DNA of 64,000 nucleotides from JASHPR01 sp963833885. GTDB lineage: Bacteria > Actinomycetota > Actinomycetes > Streptosporangiales > Streptosporangiaceae. The notes under the pieces are model-generated. The model was not told the DNA's origin and ran no database searches. It saw nothing but the letters and a program-made list of their open reading frames with translations. The stretch is from positions 1 through 64,000 of the forward strand of contig CAWHZU010000025.1 of the NCBI GenBank assembly GCA_963833885.1. The letters run 5' to 3'. Numbering within the stretch: position 1 is the first letter of the stretch; every line of letters begins with the position of its first letter. The translations under genes were made by a program, and so were the position numbers. This document shows positions 1-7,243 of this stretch, one piece after another.

Positions 1-74
1 GTGAGCGATGGGATTCGAACCCACGACATCCAGGACCACAACCTGGCGCTCTAACCAACTGAGCTACGCCCACC
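1..74 (-). tRNA. tRNA-His (GTG anticodon), 3' end cut by window edge
   Basis: The reverse complement folds as a tRNA. The 7-bp acceptor stem pairs GTGGGCG with CGCTCAC with one G-U pair, the D-arm contains GCTCAGTTGG, and the T-loop is GGTTCGAATCC. The anticodon loop reads TTGTGGT between CCAGG and CCTGG, giving anticodon GTG (histidine). A G at position -1 (complement of C74), characteristic of tRNA-His, is present. The discriminator base and any encoded CCA lie before base 1 of the window. Confidence 0.95.
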
Positions 75-137
75 ATCGCCGCGGGCCGACGGATCGGCCG
101 CGTGGCTTCCCGAAGCATACCGGGATCAGGGCGTCAG

Positions 138-818
138 TCAGAACCGGGTTCGCCAGGCCGAGCCGGTCTCGCCGGCGGCTGGCTGTGCTGCATTGCCGGC
201 CGGGGCGGCCGCACCGGAAGCGCCGGGCGTCCCGTACCGAGCCGCGATCGCCCGCGCGGTGGCGGTATCCGGCCCCGGCTGTGGCACGAAGATCGCCTCC
301 CGGTAGTACTGCAGCTCCCTGATGCTCTCCCTGATGTCGGCCAGCGCCCGGTGCCCGCCGTGCTTATCCGGGCTCGCGAAGTAGACCCGGGGGTACCAGC
401 GCCGGGCGAGCTCCTTGATGCTGGACACGTCCACCATGCGGTAGTGCAGGAACGAGTCAAGCTCGGGCATGTCGCGGGCGATGAACGTGCGGTCGGTGGC
501 GATCGAGTTTCCGCACAGCGGGACCTTCCGCGGCTCGCGCACGTGACTGCGCACGTACGCCAGCACCTGTTCCTGCGCTTCGGCCAGCGTGATCCCTGAG
601 GCGAGCTCGGTGAGCAGCCCCGAGGCCGTGTGCATCTCCCTGACCACCTCGGGCATGTGGTCCAGCGCCTCGGCGGGCGGCTTGATCACCAGGTCTATGC
701 CCTCATCGGCCGCGTTGAGCTGGCCGTCGGTGACGATGCACGCGATCTCGATCAGCGCATCGCGGGCAAGGTCCAGCCCGGTCATCTCGCAGTCGATCCA
801 GACGAGCTGATCGTTCAT
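138..818 (-). CDS. orn: Oligoribonuclease (DEDDh 3'-5' exoribonuclease)
   Basis: The 226-residue product is a cytoplasmic 3'-to-5' exonuclease that degrades 2-5 nt RNA fragments and linear pGpG. All DEDDh residues are visible: D9 and E11 in WIDCEMTGLD, D109 in NSIATDR, H156 and D161 in GGHRALAD. E. coli Orn has about 181 residues; this protein has a further 45-residue Ala/Gly/Pro-rich tail with no recognisable domain. The ATG at 818 begins the conserved N-terminus directly, so the start is secure. The tRNA-His gene lies downstream on the same strand, about 60 bp away. Only the role of the tail is uncertain. Confidence 0.95.
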   Translation of the reverse strand: MNDQLVWIDCEMTGLDLARDALIEIACIVTDGQLNAADEGIDLVIKPPAEALDHMPEVVREMHTASGLLTELASGITLAEAQEQVLAYVRSHVREPRKVPLCGNSIATDRTFIARDMPELDSFLHYRMVDVSSIKELARRWYPRVYFASPDKHGGHRALADIRESIRELQYYREAIFVPQPGPDTATARAIAARYGTPGASGAAAPAGNAAQPAAGETGSAWRTRF

Positions 819-873
819 CCCCTAAGGGTAGGCCAGTCGGCCGGTAACTGGACCTAACGACCGCCTGTTACGC

Positions 874-1545
874 CTAGCTTCCCCGCCGGTGGCCTGCCAG
901 GGCCTTGATGTGGTCGGGCAGGTCCACGTCCGCGCGCCGGTCTGGATCCGGCTCCGGGGAGCCGAACATCAGCTGGGCGGGCACGACGCCGGCCCAGACG
1001 TCGAGGTCGTAGTCCTCGTCGTCGTCGTGGGGCCCGCCGGTGCGCACCTTGACCGACGCCTCGGCCAGCGACAGCTCGAGCACGGCCGTGGCGGCGAGTT
1101 CCTTGCGGCTCGGCTGCCGGGCATAGTCCCACTGGCCGGGGGCGAGCTGCTCGGTCACGACGCGGAGCGCGGCCAGCTTCCTGGCGTCGTCAGAGATCAG
1201 CCGTGCCGTGCCGAAGATCGCCGCGCTGCGGTAGTTGATCGAGTGGTTGAACAGCGACCTGGCGCACACAAGCCCGTCGAGGTGGGTGACCGTGACGCAG
1301 ATCTCATGCCCGTCGGCCGCCCGCAGGGCCTGGTTGCCCGATGAGCCGTGCAGATAGAGGGTGTCGTCCTCGCGCCCGTAGCCGGTCGGCAACACCACCG
1401 GATAGCCATCCATGATGACGCCGAGATGGCAGATCAGCCCGGCGTCCAGGACGGCGTATAGGTCGGCTCGCTCAGTCCTGCCACGCTCGCTGAGCCGGTG
1501 CAGCGTGGTCCGTGCGGTCGTAGACAGGGGAAGATCGGCGCTCAT
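874..1545 (-). CDS. Pyridoxamine 5'-phosphate oxidase-family flavoprotein (NimA-like)
   Basis: The 223-residue protein matches the split beta-barrel FMN-binding family often annotated as nitroimidazole reductase-like or flavin-nucleotide-binding. The N-terminal helix RGRTERADLYAVLDAG is followed by the barrel strand LICHLGVIMDGYPVVLPT and a motif LYLHGSSGNQAL, typical of the flavin-phosphate-binding side of this family. A conserved segment near SLFNHSINYRSAAIFG follows. The substrate cannot be told from sequence, since members include F420- or FMN-dependent reductases and haem-related proteins. The gene starts with ATG at 1545 and lies 55 bp upstream of orn on the same strand. No signal peptide is seen, so it should be cytoplasmic. 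Confidence 0.8.
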   Translation of the reverse strand: MSADLPLSTTARTTLHRLSERGRTERADLYAVLDAGLICHLGVIMDGYPVVLPTGYGREDDTLYLHGSSGNQALRAADGHEICVTVTHLDGLVCARSLFNHSINYRSAAIFGTARLISDDARKLAALRVVTEQLAPGQWDYARQPSRKELAATAVLELSLAEASVKVRTGGPHDDDEDYDLDVWAGVVPAQLMFGSPEPDPDRRADVDLPDHIKALAGHRRGS

Positions 1546-1581
1546 GCTGCCATACCGTACATGCGCCCGCGACCTGCATAA

Positions 1582-2277
1582 TCAGCCGACTCGGCTCAGC
1601 GCCCCCGAGCCAGCCGCCTGGCCGCTGCCGTAGTAGACGTCGACGCCTCCTGCGCCGAGAGCACCCGTCCGCCCTTCGGCGCCCGCCGTCAGCTGATCAA
1701 TGTCGATCGCGCCGGGTCCGGCGGCGGTCAGGCCGGGTACCTGAGACGCGCCAAAGTGCCCGCCCCTGGCCCAGGTCCGCCGGTCGCTGCAGGTCGTGAG
1801 CCCGTGCGGGAAGGGCGCGGGCGGCCCTGCTGGCCACCGCCGCGGGATGCCCCAGGAGCCGAGCCAGTCCAGGATCCGCTGCAGGCCGGTCATCGGCCAC
1901 GACGTGAACGGGTCCCAGGCGAACGCCACGACACCGACCTGGACGCACAGCCGCCCCTCCGCGTTGGCTTCGGCAAGCCGGTCAGCGTCCGCCTCGGGCC
2001 GCGGCGGGGTCATCTGGCCCAGATCCTCCGGCGTGCCGAGCAGCCGCCCGGCGCGCAGCACCGGTATCAGCTGCACGATCTCGCCCTGCACCGGATTCCA
2101 GACCAGGTGCGGCGCCCTGCCGAGCTGGTCAAGACTCTGCGCCGCCGACCCGGCCGACGTCGCCCGTGGGTCGGCGCCGAGCGTCTGCCAGACGACACGG
2201 GGGGCTCCTCCGTTTAGTGGGCCGCCGTCGGTGGTATCCCAGAGGCGCTTTGCTCCAGGCATCCATGCATCACTCAC
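1582..2277 (-). CDS. Conserved actinobacterial protein, amidase_2-like, function unproven
   Basis: The 231-residue product starts at GTG 2277. It contains blocks that recall the N-acetylmuramoyl-L-alanine amidase/PGRP fold: WMPGAKRL near the N-terminus, PRVVWQT where amidases have a zinc-binding WHT-like segment, HLVWNP, EIVQLIPVLRAGRLL, VQVGVVAFA, and a late GGHFGASQVPG that resembles the second histidine motif. The first expected zinc ligand appears as Gln, so hydrolase activity is doubtful. There is no signal peptide. I recall similar proteins of unknown function in Streptomyces-type genomes, but the family link is by eye only. The glycine-rich C-terminal 40 residues look disordered. Confidence 0.55.
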   Translation of the reverse strand: MSDAWMPGAKRLWDTTDGGPLNGGAPRVVWQTLGADPRATSAGSAAQSLDQLGRAPHLVWNPVQGEIVQLIPVLRAGRLLGTPEDLGQMTPPRPEADADRLAEANAEGRLCVQVGVVAFAWDPFTSWPMTGLQRILDWLGSWGIPRRWPAGPPAPFPHGLTTCSDRRTWARGGHFGASQVPGLTAAGPGAIDIDQLTAGAEGRTGALGAGGVDVYYGSGQAAGSGALSRVG

Positions 2278-2475
2278 TGCGCTCCCTAGCTTCGACCCTC
2301 AGTGTCCGTCGGCTTGGCCCCTCTTACCTACCTACGTCAGCACGGTCATTTAGTCCACCCCACATGTGACCTCCATACGGGCTGTGACCGAATCACGGTC
2401 CGGGCATTGCCGTCCCGTGCGTTAGTGGAACCGGCCGGTAACTCCTCGCCCGGCTCGGGCGGTATGTTCTCCGGC

Positions 2476-3582
2476 ATGGCGGTTGACAACGTTCCAGGAA
2501 TTGACGGTCCCAAGCTGGCCAGATGGCTCGGCGCCAACGGCATAGCAAGCGGCGACCTGACGGGCATCGAGCTGATAGCAGGCGGTCGCTCGAACCTCAC
2601 CTACCGCGTTGACCTTGGCGGTTCCCGGCTGGTGCTGCGGCGCCCGCCGCTCGGGCACGTGCTGCCGACCGCCCATGACATGTCCAGAGAGTTCCGGGTG
2701 CTGACCGCGCTGCACGGCACCGACATCCCAGTGCCGACACCGGTTGCCATCTGCGACGACGCCGACGTCATCGGCGCGCCGTTCTACCTGATGGACTTCG
2801 TGGACGGCATGGTGCTGCGTACCCGCGAGGATGGCGAGCGGCTCACGCCGGCCCAGGCGCGGCAGCTCTCGGACCGGCTGATCGAGATGCTCGCGGCGAT
2901 CCACGGCGTGGACGTCGCCGCCACCGGGCTGACCGGGTTCGGGCGCCCGGAGGGATACCTGGCCAGGCAGCTTTCCCGATGGCAGCGGCAGTGGGAGCTG
3001 TCGAACACACGGGAGATGCCCGGCTACGACCGGCTGGTCGAGCGGCTCGCCGCCGGGCTGCCCGCCGACGGCGACCACGCGCTCGTACACGGTGACTTCC
3101 GGCTGGACAACATGCTGGTCACGCTCGGCGGAGAGGGCGGGCAAGGCGGGCCGGGTGGGCCGGGCGGGTCGGGTGGGCTGAAAGACGAGCCTGCGGTCGC
3201 CGCGGTCGTGGACTGGGAGATGTCAACGCTCGGCGATCCGCTCGCCGACCTTGGCCTGACCCTTGTCTACTGGGCTGATCCGGAGGATGCGCAGTGGGGG
3301 GACATCAGCATCGGGGCTACGGTCACGGCCATGCCCGGATTCCTCAGCAGGTCCGAGCTCGCGGAGAGATACGCCGAGCTGACCGGACGGGACCTGTCCG
3401 GCATCGGCTACTACATGGCGTTCGGCTGCTTCAAGCTGGCCGTGGTCCTGGAGGGCATTCACGCCAGGTTCCTGCAGCACCAGACCGTCGGCGAGGGCTT
3501 CGAGCGGGAGGGGTTCGCGGTGCCGGTGCTGATCGAGCGGGCGCATCAGATGCTTGACAGGGGCCTGGACGGCGCAGCCTGA
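2476..3582 (+). CDS. Aminoglycoside phosphotransferase-fold kinase (ACAD10/11-type)
   Basis: The protein of about 368 residues belongs to the APH/choline-kinase fold. The N-lobe carries IAGGRSNLTYRVDLGG and LVLRRPPLG. The catalytic loop HGDFRLDN lies near residues 205-212 and is followed by the metal-binding DWEMSTLGDP. Similarity is to the family found next to acyl-CoA dehydrogenases rather than to drug-resistance enzymes, so the substrate is unknown. A glycine-rich insertion of about 15 residues, roughly positions 217-231, sits between catalytic loop and metal motif. ATG 2464 is an alternative start; I chose 2476 because conserved sequence starts soon after. A strong terminator follows at 3609-3643. 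Confidence 0.82.
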   Translation: MAVDNVPGIDGPKLARWLGANGIASGDLTGIELIAGGRSNLTYRVDLGGSRLVLRRPPLGHVLPTAHDMSREFRVLTALHGTDIPVPTPVAICDDADVIGAPFYLMDFVDGMVLRTREDGERLTPAQARQLSDRLIEMLAAIHGVDVAATGLTGFGRPEGYLARQLSRWQRQWELSNTREMPGYDRLVERLAAGLPADGDHALVHGDFRLDNMLVTLGGEGGQGGPGGPGGSGGLKDEPAVAAVVDWEMSTLGDPLADLGLTLVYWADPEDAQWGDISIGATVTAMPGFLSRSELAERYAELTGRDLSGIGYYMAFGCFKLAVVLEGIHARFLQHQTVGEGFEREGFAVPVLIERAHQMLDRGLDGAA

Positions 3583-3608
3583 TGATCAGGATCCCCCGGG
3601 AAGTTTGA

Positions 3609-3643
3609 GTGAGGCCCGGCGCCCCGCTCTCGCCGGGCCTCAC
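3609..3643. terminator. Bidirectional hairpin terminator between convergent genes
   Basis: A perfect inverted repeat has 13-bp arms GTGAGGCCCGGCG and CGCCGGGCCTCAC with a 9-nt loop. It lies between the convergent ends of the APH-like gene (stop 3582) and the VWA-like gene (stop 3719). There is no clear U-run, as is usual for actinobacterial hairpins. Confidence 0.8.
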
Positions 3644-3718
3644 AACAGATGACGCGCACCTCGCGTGACCGGTTCACAAGAATCGGCATCGATCCTCATG
3701 AGAATTCAGCGGGAATTT

Positions 3719-5491
3719 TCAGCCCGCGCAGCCGCCGGACAGGCAGAACCGCCGGGCAACGGCCTCGAAGAAGACCTTGCCGACCTGTGTCGGGTTCGTG
3801 ACCTGGTACGCAGCGCCGCCACCCGCGGCTGCGATCCGCTCCAGCGCAGGGAAGTTGCCCTTGCTGCCCAGCATCAGGATGATCAGCTCGACGGGCCGGT
3901 TCGGGTTGAACAGCCCGTGCAGCTTGCGGACCAGCGCCGCCGCGGAGATATCGCCGGGAGCGTTGTCGACCCCGGCGGTGAGCATGATGACCGCGTTGGT
4001 GTACTTCGTCTGATAGCTGGCGGTCATCTGCTTGTAGGCGGCCAGGATGGTCTGATTCAGCGCGGCCGGGGCATTCGTCTGCGTCCGCAGGGCGCCATCG
4101 ACCTGCAGGATCTGCTCGCGTCTGCTGATCAAGCCGAGCTCGCCCGGCAGCGGGCCGACCGAGACCAGCTGTTTGTAGGGCAGGCTGCCGTCAAGCTTGT
4201 CGGAAAATTCCCACAGGCCCATCTGCGCGCTGTCCGGGAACAGCTCCAGCCCGAGCTCCGCGGTCTGCTTGAGAAGCTGCCCGAGCGTCAGGGTGCCGAG
4301 GCCGACCGGCGCGGCCGTCGCCGACGAGACGTCCATGACCGCCAGGTCCCGCGACCCAACCTGCAGCCGGCGCCAGGCCGCCAGCGCCGTCTGCGCCTCG
4401 CTGGGCGCGGCTGCGGGGGCCAGCTTCAGCGGCTGCTGCGCGATCCCGTCGCTGGCCGGCAGCGTTCCGGTGATGCCGTTGGCCGAACGGAAGCCGTAAT
4501 AGCGCACCAGCTGGGAGGTGTAGCTCTGCTGCAGCAGCTTCCCGAACTCGCCGGCCGCGGTTTGCTCGGCTGGGCTGGTCGAGGTGACGACGAAGGGGTA
4601 GTCGAGTTCGGGGGCGCCGAGTGCCGCGCTGCCCCCGGTGGGGTACCGCGCGGCCAGCGGCTGGCTCCGGTGCAGGGCGTCGTAGCTGAGCACGGCTTGC
4701 TCGGTGGTGACCGTCACCGGGTGCGCGTCCAGCGGTGGAGCGGAGAGGGTGACGAACGCCGTCAGCTGAGCCGGGGTGTCGAACTGCGTCGAGGACTGGG
4801 CCGTGAACACGAACCTGGTCAGCTCTGCGCGCGCGGCCGGGCTGGTGCCGATCAGCCTGCTCACCTCGATCAGGGCGGCGAGCCCGGCGGCGCTCTGGGT
4901 CGGATCCGGCAGTTCCACCCTGACCTGCTGCGCGGCCGGCGGCCCGCCGGCCGTAGTCGGCGCGAGGAAGCTCCAGCCGACGTCGTCGTTGAACGCGGGA
5001 ACCTGCGCAGCCGCGGCGCCCGGCATCACGATCATCAGTGGGGACCTGGCCACCGTGATTCCGGTGGTCTGGACCTGCTGGGCCCCCAGCGGATAGGCGC
5101 GCGCGACGTCCACCCACAGGCTCGAGTCGGGGATCCAGGCGTCGGAGGTGGGCAGGCCTCCGCTCGAGGCCTGGCCGTCGACGACGGATGCCACCGACGC
5201 CGGGTCCTCAGGGCTGACCTGAGTGATGACGCAGCGCCCGCCGGCCACGTGGCTCTGCTTGTTGAAGAGCTGGCCGACCCGCTGGATCGCCGGGGCGATG
5301 TCCGGGGAGACCGCCACGTTGAGCACCAGGGGGCGGTCGTTGCAGTTGGTGCGGGCCATGACCGCCTGGGCGGTGAGCCCGGCCATGAGGACCGCCGAGA
5401 CCGCTACCGCGATTGCGACCAGCAGTCCCACCCTGACGTGGCGCTCGCGGCCCCGTCGGCTGACGCGGCCGCGCCGTGCGCGTGAACTCAC
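3719..5491 (-). CDS. Substrate-binding/VWA-domain-like exported protein
   Basis: The start is GTG 5491, preceded by AAGGA about 7 nt away, giving 590 residues. A basic N-terminus is followed by one hydrophobic segment (about residues 20-45), so the protein is exported or membrane-anchored. The central part resembles a periplasmic-binding-protein fold (LNVAVSPDIAPAIQRV and onward). The C-terminal third resembles a von Willebrand A domain, with its first strand ending LAVMDVSSATA near residue 385 and VIMLTAGVDN near residue 500. The canonical MIDAS DxSxS reads DVSSA here and the usual TDG reads TAG, so metal binding is probably weakened or lost. The gene runs divergently from the SpoU gene and converges on the APH-like gene. 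Confidence 0.72.
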   Translation of the reverse strand: MSSRARRGRVSRRGRERHVRVGLLVAIAVAVSAVLMAGLTAQAVMARTNCNDRPLVLNVAVSPDIAPAIQRVGQLFNKQSHVAGGRCVITQVSPEDPASVASVVDGQASSGGLPTSDAWIPDSSLWVDVARAYPLGAQQVQTTGITVARSPLMIVMPGAAAAQVPAFNDDVGWSFLAPTTAGGPPAAQQVRVELPDPTQSAAGLAALIEVSRLIGTSPAARAELTRFVFTAQSSTQFDTPAQLTAFVTLSAPPLDAHPVTVTTEQAVLSYDALHRSQPLAARYPTGGSAALGAPELDYPFVVTSTSPAEQTAAGEFGKLLQQSYTSQLVRYYGFRSANGITGTLPASDGIAQQPLKLAPAAAPSEAQTALAAWRRLQVGSRDLAVMDVSSATAAPVGLGTLTLGQLLKQTAELGLELFPDSAQMGLWEFSDKLDGSLPYKQLVSVGPLPGELGLISRREQILQVDGALRTQTNAPAALNQTILAAYKQMTASYQTKYTNAVIMLTAGVDNAPGDISAAALVRKLHGLFNPNRPVELIILMLGSKGNFPALERIAAAGGGAAYQVTNPTQVGKVFFEAVARRFCLSGGCAG

Positions 5492-5714
5492 AGGATTCCT
5501 TGGGTTGCAGGCATCAGGCCGACCCGGCGCAGGTCCCAGTCGTCCCGGGCCAAGGATGACTATATCTGAGGGTCGTCGCCGGATCGGCCGACTTGCCCCG
5601 ATTTCGCGACGGGCAGCAGGTAGGCGGGGGGCAGGTGGCTGCGGGCGGCAGGTGGGTGGCCGGTGGGCTGGCGGGCAGGGCGGTGACTCGGCCACACTGA
5701 GGGGGGTGAGCACC

Positions 5715-6518
5715 ATGGTTCCGGTCGGCGACGCGGGCGATCCGCGCCTGGCGGACTACGTCCGGCTGACCGATGTCCATCTGCGGCGCAGCCTGGAGGC
5801 ACCCAGCGGGCTATTCGTCGCCGAGGGGGAGAAGGTCATCAGGCGGGCGATCGGCGCCGGCTACCCGGTGCGGTCGCTGCTGATCACGCGGGACAAGCTG
5901 GCCGTGCACGCGGACCTGGCCGGTTCCTGCCCCGGCCCGGTCTACGTGGTCGAGCCCGAGGTGGCCGAGCAGGTGACCGGCTACCGGGTGCACCGCGGCG
6001 CCCTGGCGTCGATGCAGCGGCTGCGGCTTCCCTCGGTGGCCGACGTGACCGGCAGCGCCCGGCGCATCGTGGTGCTGGAGGACATCGTCGACCACACCAA
6101 CGTGGGCGCGATCTTCCGGTGCGTGGCCGCGCTCGGCTTCGACGCGGTCGTGCTGGCACCGCGCTGCGCGGACCCGCTGTACCGGCGGTCGGTCCGGGTG
6201 TCGATGGGCGCGGTGTTCGCAGTGCCGTACGCCCGGATGGCCGACTGGCGTGAGGGTCTCGGCGGGCTCCGCTCGGGCGGGTTCCGGCTGCTCGCGCTCA
6301 CCCCGGCGCCGGACGCGGTGCCGATCGGGGGCGTGCCGGCCGGGCCGGGGGACCGCCTCGCGCTGCTGCTCGGCGCCGAGGGTGACGGGCTCTCGGCCCG
6401 CTGGCGGGATCAGGCCGACGTCCCGGTGCGGATCCCGATGCGCCGGGGAGTGGACTCGCTCAACGTCGCCTCGGCGGCGGCGATCGCCTGCTACCTGCTG
6501 GCCGAACCGGTGCGATAA
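5715..6518 (+). CDS. TrmH/SpoU-family RNA 2'-O-methyltransferase
   Basis: The 267-residue SPOUT methyltransferase uses SAM to methylate ribose in rRNA or tRNA. It has a short N-terminal substrate-binding region (SGLFVAEGEKVIRRAI) and the three trefoil-knot motifs: NVGAIFRCVAALGFDAVVL, LALLLGAEGDGLS, and IPMRRGVDSLNVASAAAI. ATG 5715 lies 10 nt after GAGGGG; an in-frame GTG at 5706 is possible but sits against the ribosome-binding site. The RNA target is not predictable. The 220-bp gap to the divergent VWA-like gene is G-rich, repetitive DNA that must hold both promoters. Confidence 0.88.
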   Translation: MVPVGDAGDPRLADYVRLTDVHLRRSLEAPSGLFVAEGEKVIRRAIGAGYPVRSLLITRDKLAVHADLAGSCPGPVYVVEPEVAEQVTGYRVHRGALASMQRLRLPSVADVTGSARRIVVLEDIVDHTNVGAIFRCVAALGFDAVVLAPRCADPLYRRSVRVSMGAVFAVPYARMADWREGLGGLRSGGFRLLALTPAPDAVPIGGVPAGPGDRLALLLGAEGDGLSARWRDQADVPVRIPMRRGVDSLNVASAAAIACYLLAEPVR

Positions 6519-6546
6519 CGGCCCTGGCCACCCTGGGCAGGCTGAG

Positions 6547-7182
6547 TTACCCCAGCCGCATGCCGAGGACGTGGCTGTGACCGGTGCGCAGCCGCGCGAA
6601 GCCGAGATGGTCGTAGAAGCTCAGAGCGCGCCGGTTGGTGGGTAGCACGTGGAAGTGCACGCCATGCGATCCGCGGTCCCGCAGGGTTGCGAGCTGCAAC
6701 TCGATCAGCTGACGGCCGATTCCGCGGCCCTGGACTCTGGGGAGCAGGTCGATATGCAGGTGCGAAGGAAAGTCCGCGATCAGGTCGTCCTCGGTCCGCC
6801 ACGGGTGGTGGATCACGTATGCGATCTCCTGGTCCCGCGTCCAGCGCTCGCGCTCGGCGACGTCCGGGTCGGCGTAGCGGGACCGCAGCGGCGGCAGCCA
6901 CTCCTGCTCCAGCCGCTCCTCGAACGCCCGGGTGTCGAGCGCGGCCAGGCAGTAGCCGCCCACCCCCGCGCCGTCTTCGGCCACGAACGCCAGCGACGGC
7001 TCCAGCACCCCGTACGGCGCCGCGAACACGTGGCCGAGCAGCTCCGGGTCGCGGAACAGTCCGGTCGCATCGGCGCCGCTGTCCCCGGTCTGCAGGCAGA
7101 TCCGGTACAGGTCGCGCAGATCGCCCGCACGGTAGCCACGGATCTGAACGGGGCTCGCGGGCGGGTCCACCGGCGCGGTCAT
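6547..7182 (-). CDS. GNAT acetyltransferase, similar to O-GlcNAcase-associated GNAT
   Basis: The 211-residue protein starts at ATG 7182. It carries the GNAT acetyl-CoA loop RVQGRGIGRQL near residue 150 after the strand HLHIDLLPR, and ends with ALSFYDHLGFARL, typical of the fold. The layout, with HLHIDLLP, QGRGIGR, GVHFHVLPTN and FYDHLGF, resembles the GNAT-like domain attached to O-GlcNAcase homologues. The substrate is unknown. It lies 60 bp downstream of the BadF-type kinase and ends the minus-strand sugar cluster. Cotranscription with that cluster is plausible, and an amino-sugar role is only an inference. Confidence 0.75.
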   Translation of the reverse strand: MTAPVDPPASPVQIRGYRAGDLRDLYRICLQTGDSGADATGLFRDPELLGHVFAAPYGVLEPSLAFVAEDGAGVGGYCLAALDTRAFEERLEQEWLPPLRSRYADPDVAERERWTRDQEIAYVIHHPWRTEDDLIADFPSHLHIDLLPRVQGRGIGRQLIELQLATLRDRGSHGVHFHVLPTNRRALSFYDHLGFARLRTGHSHVLGMRLG

Positions 7183-7243
7183 CGGCGCCCTGCTGCCGCG
7201 ACGAGTGGCTCGGGTGTGATCCTGAGCGCCTGGCGCCGTAGCA

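Noticed and set aside
3665..5485. Long open frame of about 606 codons opposite the VWA-like gene
   Set aside because: Its composition is almost only Arg, Gly, Gln, Asp and Val with no domain, typical of the antisense of GC-rich coding DNA; the minus-strand protein has clear domains and a signal segment.
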